Made by a program: the position numbers and the translations under genes. 14,741 nucleotides of DNA. Origin: Candidatus Methanomethylophilaceae archaeon (lineage in GTDB: Archaea; Thermoplasmatota; Thermoplasmata; Methanomassiliicoccales; Methanomethylophilaceae). Each line of letters begins with the position of its first letter. Position 1 is the stretch's first letter. The stretch covers positions 1-14,741 of the forward strand of contig JAEDJU010000021.1 of the NCBI GenBank assembly GCA_016296195.1, read 5' to 3'. The notes under the pieces are model-generated. The model worked only from the letters and a program-made list of their open reading frames with translations. It had not been told where the DNA came from and ran no database searches. Shown piece after piece: positions 5,974 through 13,218 of this stretch.

Positions 5974-7317
5974 ATGGGTACAAACCAGTACTTCATTAGT
6001 CGTCAGAGTGATTACGAATCCTCTGCTAGAAGCTATCCTCGCAAATTCCCTCTTGCGATCGCGAAGGCTAAGGGTGCGGTTGTTGAAGATGTAGAAGGAA
6101 ACCGTTACATCGATTTCCTCAATGGTGCGGGCACGCTCGCCCTCGGTCACAACGATGACGAGGTCAACCAGGCGATGGTGGACCTCATCCAGTCCGGGGC
6201 ACCCCTGCACACCTTGGACCTTGCCACACCGGTCAAGGACAGGTTCGTTGAGACCCTGCTATCCATCATCCCGGAGGAACTCGCCTCCAAGGCGAAGATC
6301 CAGTTCTGCTCACCCTCGGGCACAGATGCCACCGAGGCAGCTATCAAACTCTGCAAGACCGCCACCGGAAGGGGCTCCGTCATCGCCTTCTCCGGAGGCT
6401 ATCACGGCATGGGGCACGGCTCCATGGCCCTCACCGGCAACTGCAACGCCAAGAACCATGTCCAGAACATCATGCCCGGCGTCCAGTTCATGCCATACCC
6501 CTACTCCTACCGCTGTCCCATGGGGATCGGCGGAGAGGCGGGAACCAAAGCGTGCATCGCATACCTCGAGCGTCTCCTCAAGGATCCCGAGAGCGGTGTC
6601 ACCAAACCTGCGGCGATCATCCTCGAGCCCATCCAGGGAGAGGGAGGGGTCGTCCCCGCACCCGTCGAGTTCCTCCAGGCGGTCCGCAGGATCACCAGAG
6701 AACTCGGTATCCCCATGATCTGCGATGAGATCCAGTGCGGAATGGGACGTTCCGGGAAAGTGTTCGCCTTCGAGTACGCGGACATCGTGCCCGACGTCAT
6801 CCTGATCTCCAAAGCAATCGGAGGAGGACAGCCCCTGTCCGTGGTCGTCTACGACAAGGCCCTGGACCTCTGGGGACCCGGAGCACATGCGGGAACCTTC
6901 CGCGGAAACCAGGTCGCCATGGCAGCGGGAACCGTCGTCATGAAGAGGATCAGCGACCCCGAGTTCCTCAAGGAGGTCGTCCGCAAGGGTGAGAAGATGA
7001 GGTCACGCTTCCTCAAACTGAAGGAGGAGGTCTCCATCATCGGTGATGTCCGCGGTAAGGGACTGATGCTCGGAGTCGAGTTCATCGACCCCAACGGCCC
7101 CAAGGACATCATGGGTAACCCGGAACCCGGAGGAGAGGTCGCACTGAAGGTTCAGCGCCTCTGCTTCGATAACAAGCTTATCATGGAGAAGGGAGGACGC
7201 AACGGATCCGTAATGAGATGCCTCTGCCCCCTGACCATCACCGATGAGCAGATCGATGAGGCCATGGACATCTTCGAGAAGGTGGTCAAAGAGGTGGATG
7301 CGGATGTCCGCGGATGA
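5974..7317 (+). CDS. dat: L-2,4-diaminobutyrate:2-oxoglutarate aminotransferase (class III, PLP)
   Basis: This 447-residue class III aminotransferase is predicted to transfer an amino group from glutamate to L-aspartate 4-semialdehyde, giving L-2,4-diaminobutyrate. It follows the bacterial Dat pattern closely: SYPRKFPLAIAKAKG, GAGTLALGHN, LHTLDLATPVKDRF, SGTDATEAAIKL (PLP phosphate loop), GGYHGMGHGS, LEPIQGEGGV, CDEIQCGMGRSG (Asp251) and SKAIGGGQPLS with the PLP lysine Lys280. The TATA box at 5944-5954 points to the ATG at 5974. An ATG at 5941 is also in frame, and the frame extends back to 5779 without family support. The first ~45 codons use more A/T-ending codons than the rest. The decarboxylase gene follows with a 14-base overlap, the same order as the bacterial 1,3-diaminopropane pathway. 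A related omega-aminotransferase specificity cannot be fully excluded. Confidence 0.88.
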   Translation: MGTNQYFISRQSDYESSARSYPRKFPLAIAKAKGAVVEDVEGNRYIDFLNGAGTLALGHNDDEVNQAMVDLIQSGAPLHTLDLATPVKDRFVETLLSIIPEELASKAKIQFCSPSGTDATEAAIKLCKTATGRGSVIAFSGGYHGMGHGSMALTGNCNAKNHVQNIMPGVQFMPYPYSYRCPMGIGGEAGTKACIAYLERLLKDPESGVTKPAAIILEPIQGEGGVVPAPVEFLQAVRRITRELGIPMICDEIQCGMGRSGKVFAFEYADIVPDVILISKAIGGGQPLSVVVYDKALDLWGPGAHAGTFRGNQVAMAAGTVVMKRISDPEFLKEVVRKGEKMRSRFLKLKEEVSIIGDVRGKGLMLGVEFIDPNGPKDIMGNPEPGGEVALKVQRLCFDNKLIMEKGGRNGSVMRCLCPLTITDEQIDEAMDIFEKVVKEVDADVRG

Positions 7318-8752
7318 CCCCCTGCTCCTGTCGGAATCCAAGGAGGTCCAGGAGAGATTCTCCGAGATGATCGACGAGACCCTCTCCGCGGTCTTCGAAT
7401 CGTTCTCGGATGACAGTGCATTCTCCGGGATCGACCCCTACGAGCTCAGGGAGAAGGTGAACTCCCTCGGATTCCTCCCCGAGAAGGGGAAGGGGTTCGA
7501 GGCCGTGCTCGAGGATGTGAAGAGGGATATCCTCCCCCACCTCCTGCGCACCTGGTCCACCAAGTACATGCCCCATCTCCACTCGCCTGTACTCACCGAG
7601 ACCATCTGCTCGGAACTGATCATATCCTGCTTCAACGACAGCATGGACAGCTGGGACCAGGGTCCCGCCGCGACGGAGCTCGAGGAGAGCATGGTCCACG
7701 GGCTCGTCAGGCTGTTCGGATTCCCCGAAGAGACATCGGACGGATGCTTCACATCCGGGGGATCCCAGTCCAACATCTCGGCCATCATCGCCGCCAGGGA
7801 CTGGTTCTGCACGGAGAGGTTCGGTTGGGACGTGAAGATGAACGGTCTCCCCCCGGAGTACTCCAAGCTCCGCATCTACACATCGGAGATATCCCACTTC
7901 TCCATGGACAAGGCCAGCCACATACTCGGTATGGGATACGCCGCCGTAAGGAAGATCCCTGTGGACGACAGATGCAGGATCGATGTGGATGCCTTCGGAA
8001 GGATGCTCGAGGAGGATGTCGCCGCAGGTCTCATCCCGTTCTGCGCGGTTGCGACCTTCGGTACCACCGACTTCGGCTCCATCGACGATGCAAAGGGCAT
8101 GAGGGAACTCTGCGACCGCTACGGTATGCACCTCCACGCCGATGCGGCGTACGGCTCCGGACTCATCATGAGCGAGAGGTACAGGGAGAGGATCTCGGCC
8201 ATCGCACTCTGCGACTCGCTGACCGTGGATTTCCACAAGATGTTCCTCCTGCCCATCTCATGCTCAGCCATCATCGTCAGGGACAGGGAGCTCCTGAAGT
8301 GCTTCGAGCTCCATGCGGACTACCTGAACCGTGAGGAGGATGAGGAGGACGGATACATCAACCTGGTCGGCAAATCGATGCAGACCACCCGTCGCTTCGA
8401 TGCACTGAAGGTCTACATGGCATTCCAGACCCGCGGAAGCGAGGGATTCGGAAGGATCATCGACACGGCCGTCGGGAACGCATCGTACTTCTACGGAAGG
8501 ATATCCGAGGATCCCGCGTTCATAGCACCCGTGGAACCCGAGATGTCATCCGTGGTCTTCGCACTGGAGGGAGGCGACGATCTGAACAAGAGGGTCAGGC
8601 GCCAGCTTCTCAGCGAGGGAACCGTCATCGGACAAACGGTGAAGGACGGACGCGTCATGCTGAAGTTCACCCTGCTCAACCCCAACCTCGGACCGTCACA
8701 GATCGACGGCATCATAGCAAGGATCAAGGAGATCGGTGCCGGCCTGTCCTGA
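7304..8752 (+). CDS. ddc: L-2,4-diaminobutyrate decarboxylase (group II PLP decarboxylase)
   Basis: This 482-residue group II PLP decarboxylase is predicted to convert L-2,4-diaminobutyrate to 1,3-diaminopropane and CO2. Visible motifs are MPHLHSPVL, SGGSQSNISA, TSEISHFSMDKA, GTTDFGSIDD, HLHADAAYG (Asp280) and DSLTVDFHKMFLLPISCSA with PLP lysine Lys312. The last resembles bacterial Ddc more than tyrosine or glutamate decarboxylases. The ATG at 7304 is preferred because GAGGTGG (7291-7297) lies six bases upstream as a Shine-Dalgarno sequence. The ATG at 7298 touches that sequence, and the frame before it lies inside dat. The overlap with dat implies coupled translation and shared substrate flow. 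Length is slightly under the roughly 510 residues of bacterial Ddc. A hairpin at 8781-8800 ends the unit. Confidence 0.87.
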   Translation: MSADDPLLLSESKEVQERFSEMIDETLSAVFESFSDDSAFSGIDPYELREKVNSLGFLPEKGKGFEAVLEDVKRDILPHLLRTWSTKYMPHLHSPVLTETICSELIISCFNDSMDSWDQGPAATELEESMVHGLVRLFGFPEETSDGCFTSGGSQSNISAIIAARDWFCTERFGWDVKMNGLPPEYSKLRIYTSEISHFSMDKASHILGMGYAAVRKIPVDDRCRIDVDAFGRMLEEDVAAGLIPFCAVATFGTTDFGSIDDAKGMRELCDRYGMHLHADAAYGSGLIMSERYRERISAIALCDSLTVDFHKMFLLPISCSAIIVRDRELLKCFELHADYLNREEDEEDGYINLVGKSMQTTRRFDALKVYMAFQTRGSEGFGRIIDTAVGNASYFYGRISEDPAFIAPVEPEMSSVVFALEGGDDLNKRVRRQLLSEGTVIGQTVKDGRVMLKFTLLNPNLGPSQIDGIIARIKEIGAGLS

Positions 8753-8780
8753 GGCCATCACCGTCTCCATAAACACATTA

Positions 8781-8800
8781 CGTCATCCCCGTGGATGACG
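8781..8800. terminator. hairpin between convergent ddc and the transglutaminase-like gene
   Basis: CGTCATCC, loop CCGT, then GGATGACG: a perfect 8-bp stem with a 4-base loop in the 57-base gap between two convergent genes. It could end transcription from both sides. There is no T-tract, so termination activity is inferred from position. Confidence 0.5.
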
Positions 8801-8809
8801 GATCACTTC

Positions 8810-10546
8810 TCAATCCGATTGGACGACGTAGAGGACGTTCGTGGCCTGATATGAGGGCGAGGTCCTCCACACACCCGTTCCGGTCCCGGTGGTCTCCGCG
8901 AACACGTAGACCGTGCCGTCACCGGATGTGAAGGTATCGTATGAGGATTCCAACGGGTCCAGGACTATGCCCGCCATGGCATGGGTGGGGAACATCGCCA
9001 CGGATGTCCTGTATCCGAGGGCGGACATTATCGATGCGTACAGGAAGGAGGAATCCTCACAGTCCCCTCCGCCGTCCCAGAGGGTCTCGGCGGGATACTT
9101 GAAGAACTCATCATCCCCGCGGGTGTCGGAATCAGTCTTGTAGGGGATGGTCTGCACGAAGACCAGGATGAACTCCGCACGTTCGGTGTCGTCCATGCCG
9201 ACAACCATCGGCTCCAGTGCCGAGACCAGCTCGGAGATGTACGCGTTGTCCGCGGAGAGGAACCTGGCATCCGTGTCGGGACCGAGGGACATCCTGTACT
9301 CCGACATGGGATCCCCGAAGGCATCCGACATGACCCTGCTCAGAAGGAGGTCGATGGACACGGTATGACTCTGACCCCTGTATGTCCATGTATGGATGAA
9401 TGTGCGGGAGTCCTCTACGAACACCGGTTGGAAGACGGTGATACCGTCGACATCGGAAGACAGCCTGTAGTATCCGGGATCCAGGGTGAACGGACCGCTG
9501 CCCTCACAGACGATCCTGTCCATGGAGTCAAAGACGGTGATATCCCCCATCATCCCGAATTCACCCGGATCCACATTCCTGTCGGACAGGACGGTGTACT
9601 GCGTGGAGCATCTGGCCTCTATGGCCAGGTCCGGGTCCACCTCTTCAAGGACGAGGGTCGAGTCCGTTGTCGTAAGCTCCCCATCGACATACCATCCCTG
9701 GAAATCATCCCCGTATGCGGTCAGGGTGGCCTCCGAACCTATCGTGAACTCCCCATCGAAGACAGCCGTGAGACCGTTCTGCACAGAGACGTCGGGATAG
9801 AATCCCAGTTCCGGGGTGATGTGACCCTGTCCGCTCAATGTGAACAGCTGATAGTTGGTCCCCATTGAGTACTCGATCTTCATGACGACCGTGTTCCTGT
9901 GGATCCATTGGGTCTCCCCCTTGCCGTCGGACCACATCTCACACAGAAGGCCATCCACCTCGCCGTTGCCGACGTAACGGTAATCATCCGAGGAGGAGGA
10001 CCTACCCGTCCAGTAACCGTCGGTATTCACCGTCTCCCCGTCGGATGTGACCTGCACGGTCTCCCTCTGGACGTACCATCCCGAACCTGAATCGGAGAGG
10101 ACCATGTAGGTCCACTTCATGGAACCGGTGATGACCGTCCTGTCATGGGACGGACCGTACTCTATCAGCATGTCCATGGAGAACCAGAATCCCTCCCTGG
10201 AGAAATCCGACCACGCGGCATAGAGGACGAGATCCCCCGATGTGGAGGATGTTATGGCACCGAACGGCACCGTGCACTCCGGATCCGAATACCATCCCTC
10301 GAACCACAACCCGTCGTTGTACGGGGTGCAGAGGTCCATGTAGGTCCCCGGGAGGTAGGTTATTGGAGCATCCGAGGGAACGGCCCCCTCGGTGACGTAC
10401 GTGATGGAGCATGTCCCCTCTATGTCGACAACAGGGACGCGGTCATCAGGGAACGACATGTCCCGAACATCCTGCGTCAGCAAGACCATGGCGGCCGCCA
10501 GGATGATGATGGCCGTGGCGATGATCAGGGGAACCTTCCTATCCAT
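8810..10546 (-). CDS. secreted/anchored protein with Flg_new (InlB-type) repeat and transglutaminase-like domain
   Basis: This 578-residue protein starts with a signal-anchor helix (~5-23, PLIIATAIIILAAAMVLL). Residues ~46-112 form a Listeria/Bacteroides-type repeat (FEGWYSDPECT ... LVLYAAW). A weaker related stretch follows later (FQGWYVDGE, then DSTLVLEEV). The C-terminal ~110 residues form a transglutaminase/protease-like domain with an apparently complete triad: Cys496 in GGGDCED, His522 in FPTHAMAG and Glu551 in VFAETTG. The protein should act outside the cell, in adhesion or in cleaving or cross-linking proteins; the substrate is unknown. The start at 10546 follows a minus-strand TATA box at 10571-10579. 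The frame extends to 10633, but that would place residues before the signal helix. The C-terminal domain is paralogous to that of 2714-3982, in which the Cys and His are lost. Confidence 0.82.
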   Translation of the reverse strand: MDRKVPLIIATAIIILAAAMVLLTQDVRDMSFPDDRVPVVDIEGTCSITYVTEGAVPSDAPITYLPGTYMDLCTPYNDGLWFEGWYSDPECTVPFGAITSSTSGDLVLYAAWSDFSREGFWFSMDMLIEYGPSHDRTVITGSMKWTYMVLSDSGSGWYVQRETVQVTSDGETVNTDGYWTGRSSSSDDYRYVGNGEVDGLLCEMWSDGKGETQWIHRNTVVMKIEYSMGTNYQLFTLSGQGHITPELGFYPDVSVQNGLTAVFDGEFTIGSEATLTAYGDDFQGWYVDGELTTTDSTLVLEEVDPDLAIEARCSTQYTVLSDRNVDPGEFGMMGDITVFDSMDRIVCEGSGPFTLDPGYYRLSSDVDGITVFQPVFVEDSRTFIHTWTYRGQSHTVSIDLLLSRVMSDAFGDPMSEYRMSLGPDTDARFLSADNAYISELVSALEPMVVGMDDTERAEFILVFVQTIPYKTDSDTRGDDEFFKYPAETLWDGGGDCEDSSFLYASIMSALGYRTSVAMFPTHAMAGIVLDPLESSYDTFTSGDGTVYVFAETTGTGTGVWRTSPSYQATNVLYVVQSD

Positions 10547-10570
10547 GCATGACCCCCAGGATGAAGCACG

Positions 10571-10579
10571 ATAAAAACC
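10571..10579 (-). promoter_or_regulatory. TATA box of the transglutaminase-like gene
   Basis: GGTTTTTAT on the minus strand is centred about 28 bp before the ATG at 10546 and supports that start. It lies in a 104-bp divergent region shared with the gene at 10651. The rightward promoter is less clear; a T-rich stretch near 10619-10624 is about 29 bp before 10651. Confidence 0.55.
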
Positions 10580-10650
10580 GAGCACACATCCCGTTCCGAC
10601 AGGACGTCGCTCCGACAGTTTTTTCTGAATCATCGGCGTTGACTCCGACC

Positions 10651-11058
10651 ATGGCGATGATCGACATAGAGTACAGGCATTCCGAGGCGGAACTCCAGGA
10701 TCCCACGATCCGCAGGAGGAGCACGGGTGCCATGGCCGCGTACATCAAGGACCTCATCTTCGAGATGCAGATGGCTGACATCTCCTGCAAGTTCACGGAG
10801 ACAGTCACCGACGGACCCAACACGGTCCTCATCAACGGAAGGACCATCCCCGAGATCATCGAGGGATTGGAGATCAAGATGCTCGAGGTCGAGGACAGCT
10901 GCGACCTCGGACAGGGCGGCAGGGTCGTGTTCGGACGCCCCACACTCGACTGGAACAGGGAATACGTGGAGGATGTGCCCGACACCATCATGAAGAACGC
11001 CATCGCCAAGGTGTTCGCCGACATGAACAGGAACAACATCCCCGTCATGGACCAGTGA
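10651..11058 (+). CDS. DUF2703-like small protein lacking the usual cysteine pair
   Basis: This 135-residue cytoplasmic protein has no signal or membrane segment. Its order of elements resembles the DUF2703 family as I recall it: an N-terminal strand (IDIEYRHSEAEL), a long helix, TETVTDGPNTVLINGRTIPEII (the family has a similar SNT-I-LINGTPIEDI block), then LEVEDSCDLG and a closing REYVEDVPDTIMKNAIAKV helix. DUF2703 proteins normally carry a CxxC near the N-terminus and further cysteines in the middle. Here the N-terminal pair is absent and a single Cys remains in EDSCDLG, so thiol or metal chemistry is doubtful. The start at 10651 (or ATG 10657) is chosen from conservation and a weak T-rich element; the upstream open frame overlaps the divergent promoter. 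A strong hairpin follows the stop. Function unknown. Confidence 0.6.
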   Translation: MAMIDIEYRHSEAELQDPTIRRRSTGAMAAYIKDLIFEMQMADISCKFTETVTDGPNTVLINGRTIPEIIEGLEIKMLEVEDSCDLGQGGRVVFGRPTLDWNREYVEDVPDTIMKNAIAKVFADMNRNNIPVMDQ

Positions 11059-11067
11059 CCCATCATC

Positions 11068-11086
11068 CCCGCCCGTCACGGGCGGG
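11068..11086 (+). terminator. GC-rich hairpin after the DUF2703-like gene
   Basis: CCCGCCCG, loop TCA, then CGGGCGGG: a perfect 8-bp GC-only stem beginning 10 bases after the stop. No T-run follows. Terminator or mRNA 3' stabiliser by position. Confidence 0.5.
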
Positions 11087-11105
11087 ACCTTATCCCCTCA
11101 TCCCC

Positions 11106-11122
11106 ATACGGTATCACCGTAT
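11106..11122. promoter_or_regulatory. inverted repeat upstream of the tgtA TATA box (candidate operator)
   Basis: ATACGGT, spacer ATC, then ACCGTAT: perfect 7-base arms ending about 14 bp before the tgtA TATA box. The location suits an activator or repressor site. Confidence 0.35.
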
Positions 11123-11136
11123 CCGACCACGGACAA

Positions 11137-11144
11137 CATTATAT
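11137..11144 (+). promoter_or_regulatory. TATA box of tgtA
   Basis: CATTATAT is centred about 26 bp before the ATG at 11167, which implies a leaderless transcript. Confidence 0.65.
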
Positions 11145-11166
11145 CCATGCCACCGATGCTCTCGTC

Positions 11167-13098
11167 ATGTTCGAGATCATCCGCCGCGACGGCATGGCCC
11201 GTATCGGCAAATTCACCACCAACTCCGGGAAGACGATGGAGACCCCCGCCCTTTTCCCCGTCATCAACCCGAAGATCAACACCGTCCCGGCAAGGGAGCT
11301 GTACGACAGGTTCGGATTCAAGAGCCTCATCACCAACTCCTACATCATCAAGAACACCAAGGAGCTCAACGAGAAGGCCAGGGAGGTCGGACTCCACGAG
11401 ATGCTGGATTTCCCCGGGATCATCATGACCGACTCCGGAACCTTCCAGAGCCACATGTACGGCGAGGTGGAGCTGACCAACGAGGAGATCATCGAGTTCC
11501 AGAAGGCCATCGGAACCGACATCGGTACCGTGCTGGACATCTTCACCGAACCCTACTGGACCAAGGAGCAGACCGCTAAGTCCATCGAGGTCACACTGGA
11601 GAGGACCCAGAAGGCCTGCGAGATGAAGGGCGACATGATGATCAACGGTGTCGCACAGGGTTCCATCTACACGGACCTGAGGGAGGACTGCGCCAGGAGG
11701 ATGGCCACCATGGACATCGATGTCCATCCCGTCGGAGGAATCGTCCCCCTGATGGAGCAGTACCGCTACTCCGAACTGGTCGACGTCATCATGTCCTCCA
11801 AGAAGGGACTGAACCCCAACAGGCCCGTGCACGCCTTCGGTGCCGGACACCCCATGGTCCTCGCACTCCTCGCACTCATGGGATGCGACTTCTTCGACTC
11901 CGCATCCTACGCCAAGTTCGCCAGGGACGACAGGATGATGTTCGTCGACGGTACCTTCCGCCTCCAGGACATGGAGACACTGGACTGCAACTGCCCCGCA
12001 TGCAGGGGACACACCCTCGAGCAGCTCAGGAAGATGGACAAGAAGTCCAAGACCAAGCTCATCGCCGAGCACAACCTCTACCAGATCACACAGGAGCTGG
12101 CCCTCGTCAGGAGGTACATCAAGGAGGGTAGGCTGTGGGAGCTCGCGGAGATCAGGTGCAGGGCGCACCCCGCACTCCTGGACGCACTCAGGAGGCTCAG
12201 GGAGTACCAGGACCTGACCGAGAACTACGACCCCATCAGCAGGGAGGGAGCCATCTTCTACACCGGACCCGAGACCAGGAACCGCCCCGTGTTCAAGAGG
12301 TACCTGGACAGGTTGGGCACCAGATACGTCCCGCCGACCGACAAGGCCGTCCTGTTCGAGGACAGCAAGGGGAAACCCTACAGCAGACCCTACGCCGAAG
12401 AGTTCGCCAAGGCCCGCAGGGCAGGATACACACCCATCGTGGTGTCCGCGTTCGGACCCGTCCCCGCGGAACTGGATGAGATGTATCCCCTTGCCCAGTC
12501 CCTGTTCCCCGAGAACCTGGACATGGAGACCGAGACCGAATCCGAGAGGATCACATTCCAGTTCCTCAGCATGATGGGATTCAAGGAGGCCATCGAACCC
12601 TCCCAGATCCCCGATGACGGAACAGAGGAGTTCGATGCCGACCTCCTCAGGGCGAAGGCCGTATCCAGATACCAGTTCGGAATCGAGGCGACGGAGGCAC
12701 TCTTCAGGGGCAAGATCGAACTGGTCACCAGCAAGAAGACGGGTAAGATCAGGAACGTCATCTCCGATGGGGAGCACGTCCTGTCCATGCGTGCCGGCGA
12801 TGGGATGTACACCCTCAGGATGGAGGGTGCCAAGAGGATCGTCGAGGCCTGCCCCGCACCTTTCATGAGGGTCTCGGTCATGGACGATTCCATCCCCTTC
12901 GTCTCCGAGGGACGCAACGTGTTCGCACAGTTCGTACTGGACTGCGACCCCGATCTCCGTCCCATGGAGGAGGTCATCGTCACCGACAAGGATGACAACC
13001 CCATCGCAACCGGACGCGCATTCCTCATACCCTTCGAGATCAAACAGATGAAGAAGGGAATGGCCGTTAAGGTCAGGTCCGGGTCCAGCGACGAATGA
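11167..13098 (+). CDS. tgtA: archaeosine tRNA-guanine transglycosylase (ArcTGT) with PUA domain
   Basis: TgtA replaces guanine-15 in the D-loop of archaeal tRNAs with preQ0, the first tRNA-bound step of archaeosine synthesis. The 643-residue protein has the full family layout: an N-terminal TIM-barrel catalytic domain with MTDSGTFQSH (Asp89, base binding) and FFDSASYA (Asp244, predicted nucleophile), and a zinc site at Cys274, Cys276, Cys279 (CNCPAC) and His302. All of these are offset by about five residues from the Pyrococcus numbering. A central domain and a C-terminal PUA domain (~568-640, AKRIVEAC ... PIATGRAFL) follow. The gene seems intact. The start is fixed by the TATA box at 11137-11144. 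An inverted repeat lies upstream and a hairpin follows the stop. This gene makes an archaeal source almost certain. Confidence 0.96.
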   Translation: MFEIIRRDGMARIGKFTTNSGKTMETPALFPVINPKINTVPARELYDRFGFKSLITNSYIIKNTKELNEKAREVGLHEMLDFPGIIMTDSGTFQSHMYGEVELTNEEIIEFQKAIGTDIGTVLDIFTEPYWTKEQTAKSIEVTLERTQKACEMKGDMMINGVAQGSIYTDLREDCARRMATMDIDVHPVGGIVPLMEQYRYSELVDVIMSSKKGLNPNRPVHAFGAGHPMVLALLALMGCDFFDSASYAKFARDDRMMFVDGTFRLQDMETLDCNCPACRGHTLEQLRKMDKKSKTKLIAEHNLYQITQELALVRRYIKEGRLWELAEIRCRAHPALLDALRRLREYQDLTENYDPISREGAIFYTGPETRNRPVFKRYLDRLGTRYVPPTDKAVLFEDSKGKPYSRPYAEEFAKARRAGYTPIVVSAFGPVPAELDEMYPLAQSLFPENLDMETETESERITFQFLSMMGFKEAIEPSQIPDDGTEEFDADLLRAKAVSRYQFGIEATEALFRGKIELVTSKKTGKIRNVISDGEHVLSMRAGDGMYTLRMEGAKRIVEACPAPFMRVSVMDDSIPFVSEGRNVFAQFVLDCDPDLRPMEEVIVTDKDDNPIATGRAFLIPFEIKQMKKGMAVKVRSGSSDE

Positions 13099-13102
13099 TC
13101 GC

Positions 13103-13123
13103 GGGGAGGGGTGAACCCTCTCC
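13103..13123 (+). terminator. hairpin after tgtA
   Basis: GGGGAGGG, loop GTGAA, then CCCTCTCC: an 8-bp stem with one G-U pair, five bases after the tgtA stop and followed by an A-run and then ATTATTTT. Probable transcription end of tgtA. Confidence 0.5.
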
Positions 13124-13185
13124 GTGAAAAACCCATTATTTTCATCACAGCATCGTGATAATGATAGTTCCCAGATGGACATTGA

Positions 13186-13191
13186 CTTATA
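13186..13191 (+). promoter_or_regulatory. TATA-like element of azlC
   Basis: CTTATA is centred about 30 bp before the TTG start at 13219. A small inverted repeat (ATCAC-6-GTGAT, 13144-13159) lies further upstream and could be an operator. Confidence 0.4.
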
Positions 13192-13218
13192 CCACCTCTT
13201 GATGAACATGATGATACA

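Noticed and set aside
7286..8236. A 316-codon minus-strand frame opposite ddc
   Set aside because: Shadow of the well-supported decarboxylase gene, with no recognisable domain.
8981..9868. A 295-codon plus-strand frame opposite the transglutaminase-like gene
   Set aside because: The minus-strand protein has a signal anchor, repeat domain and catalytic triad; the plus frame has none of these.
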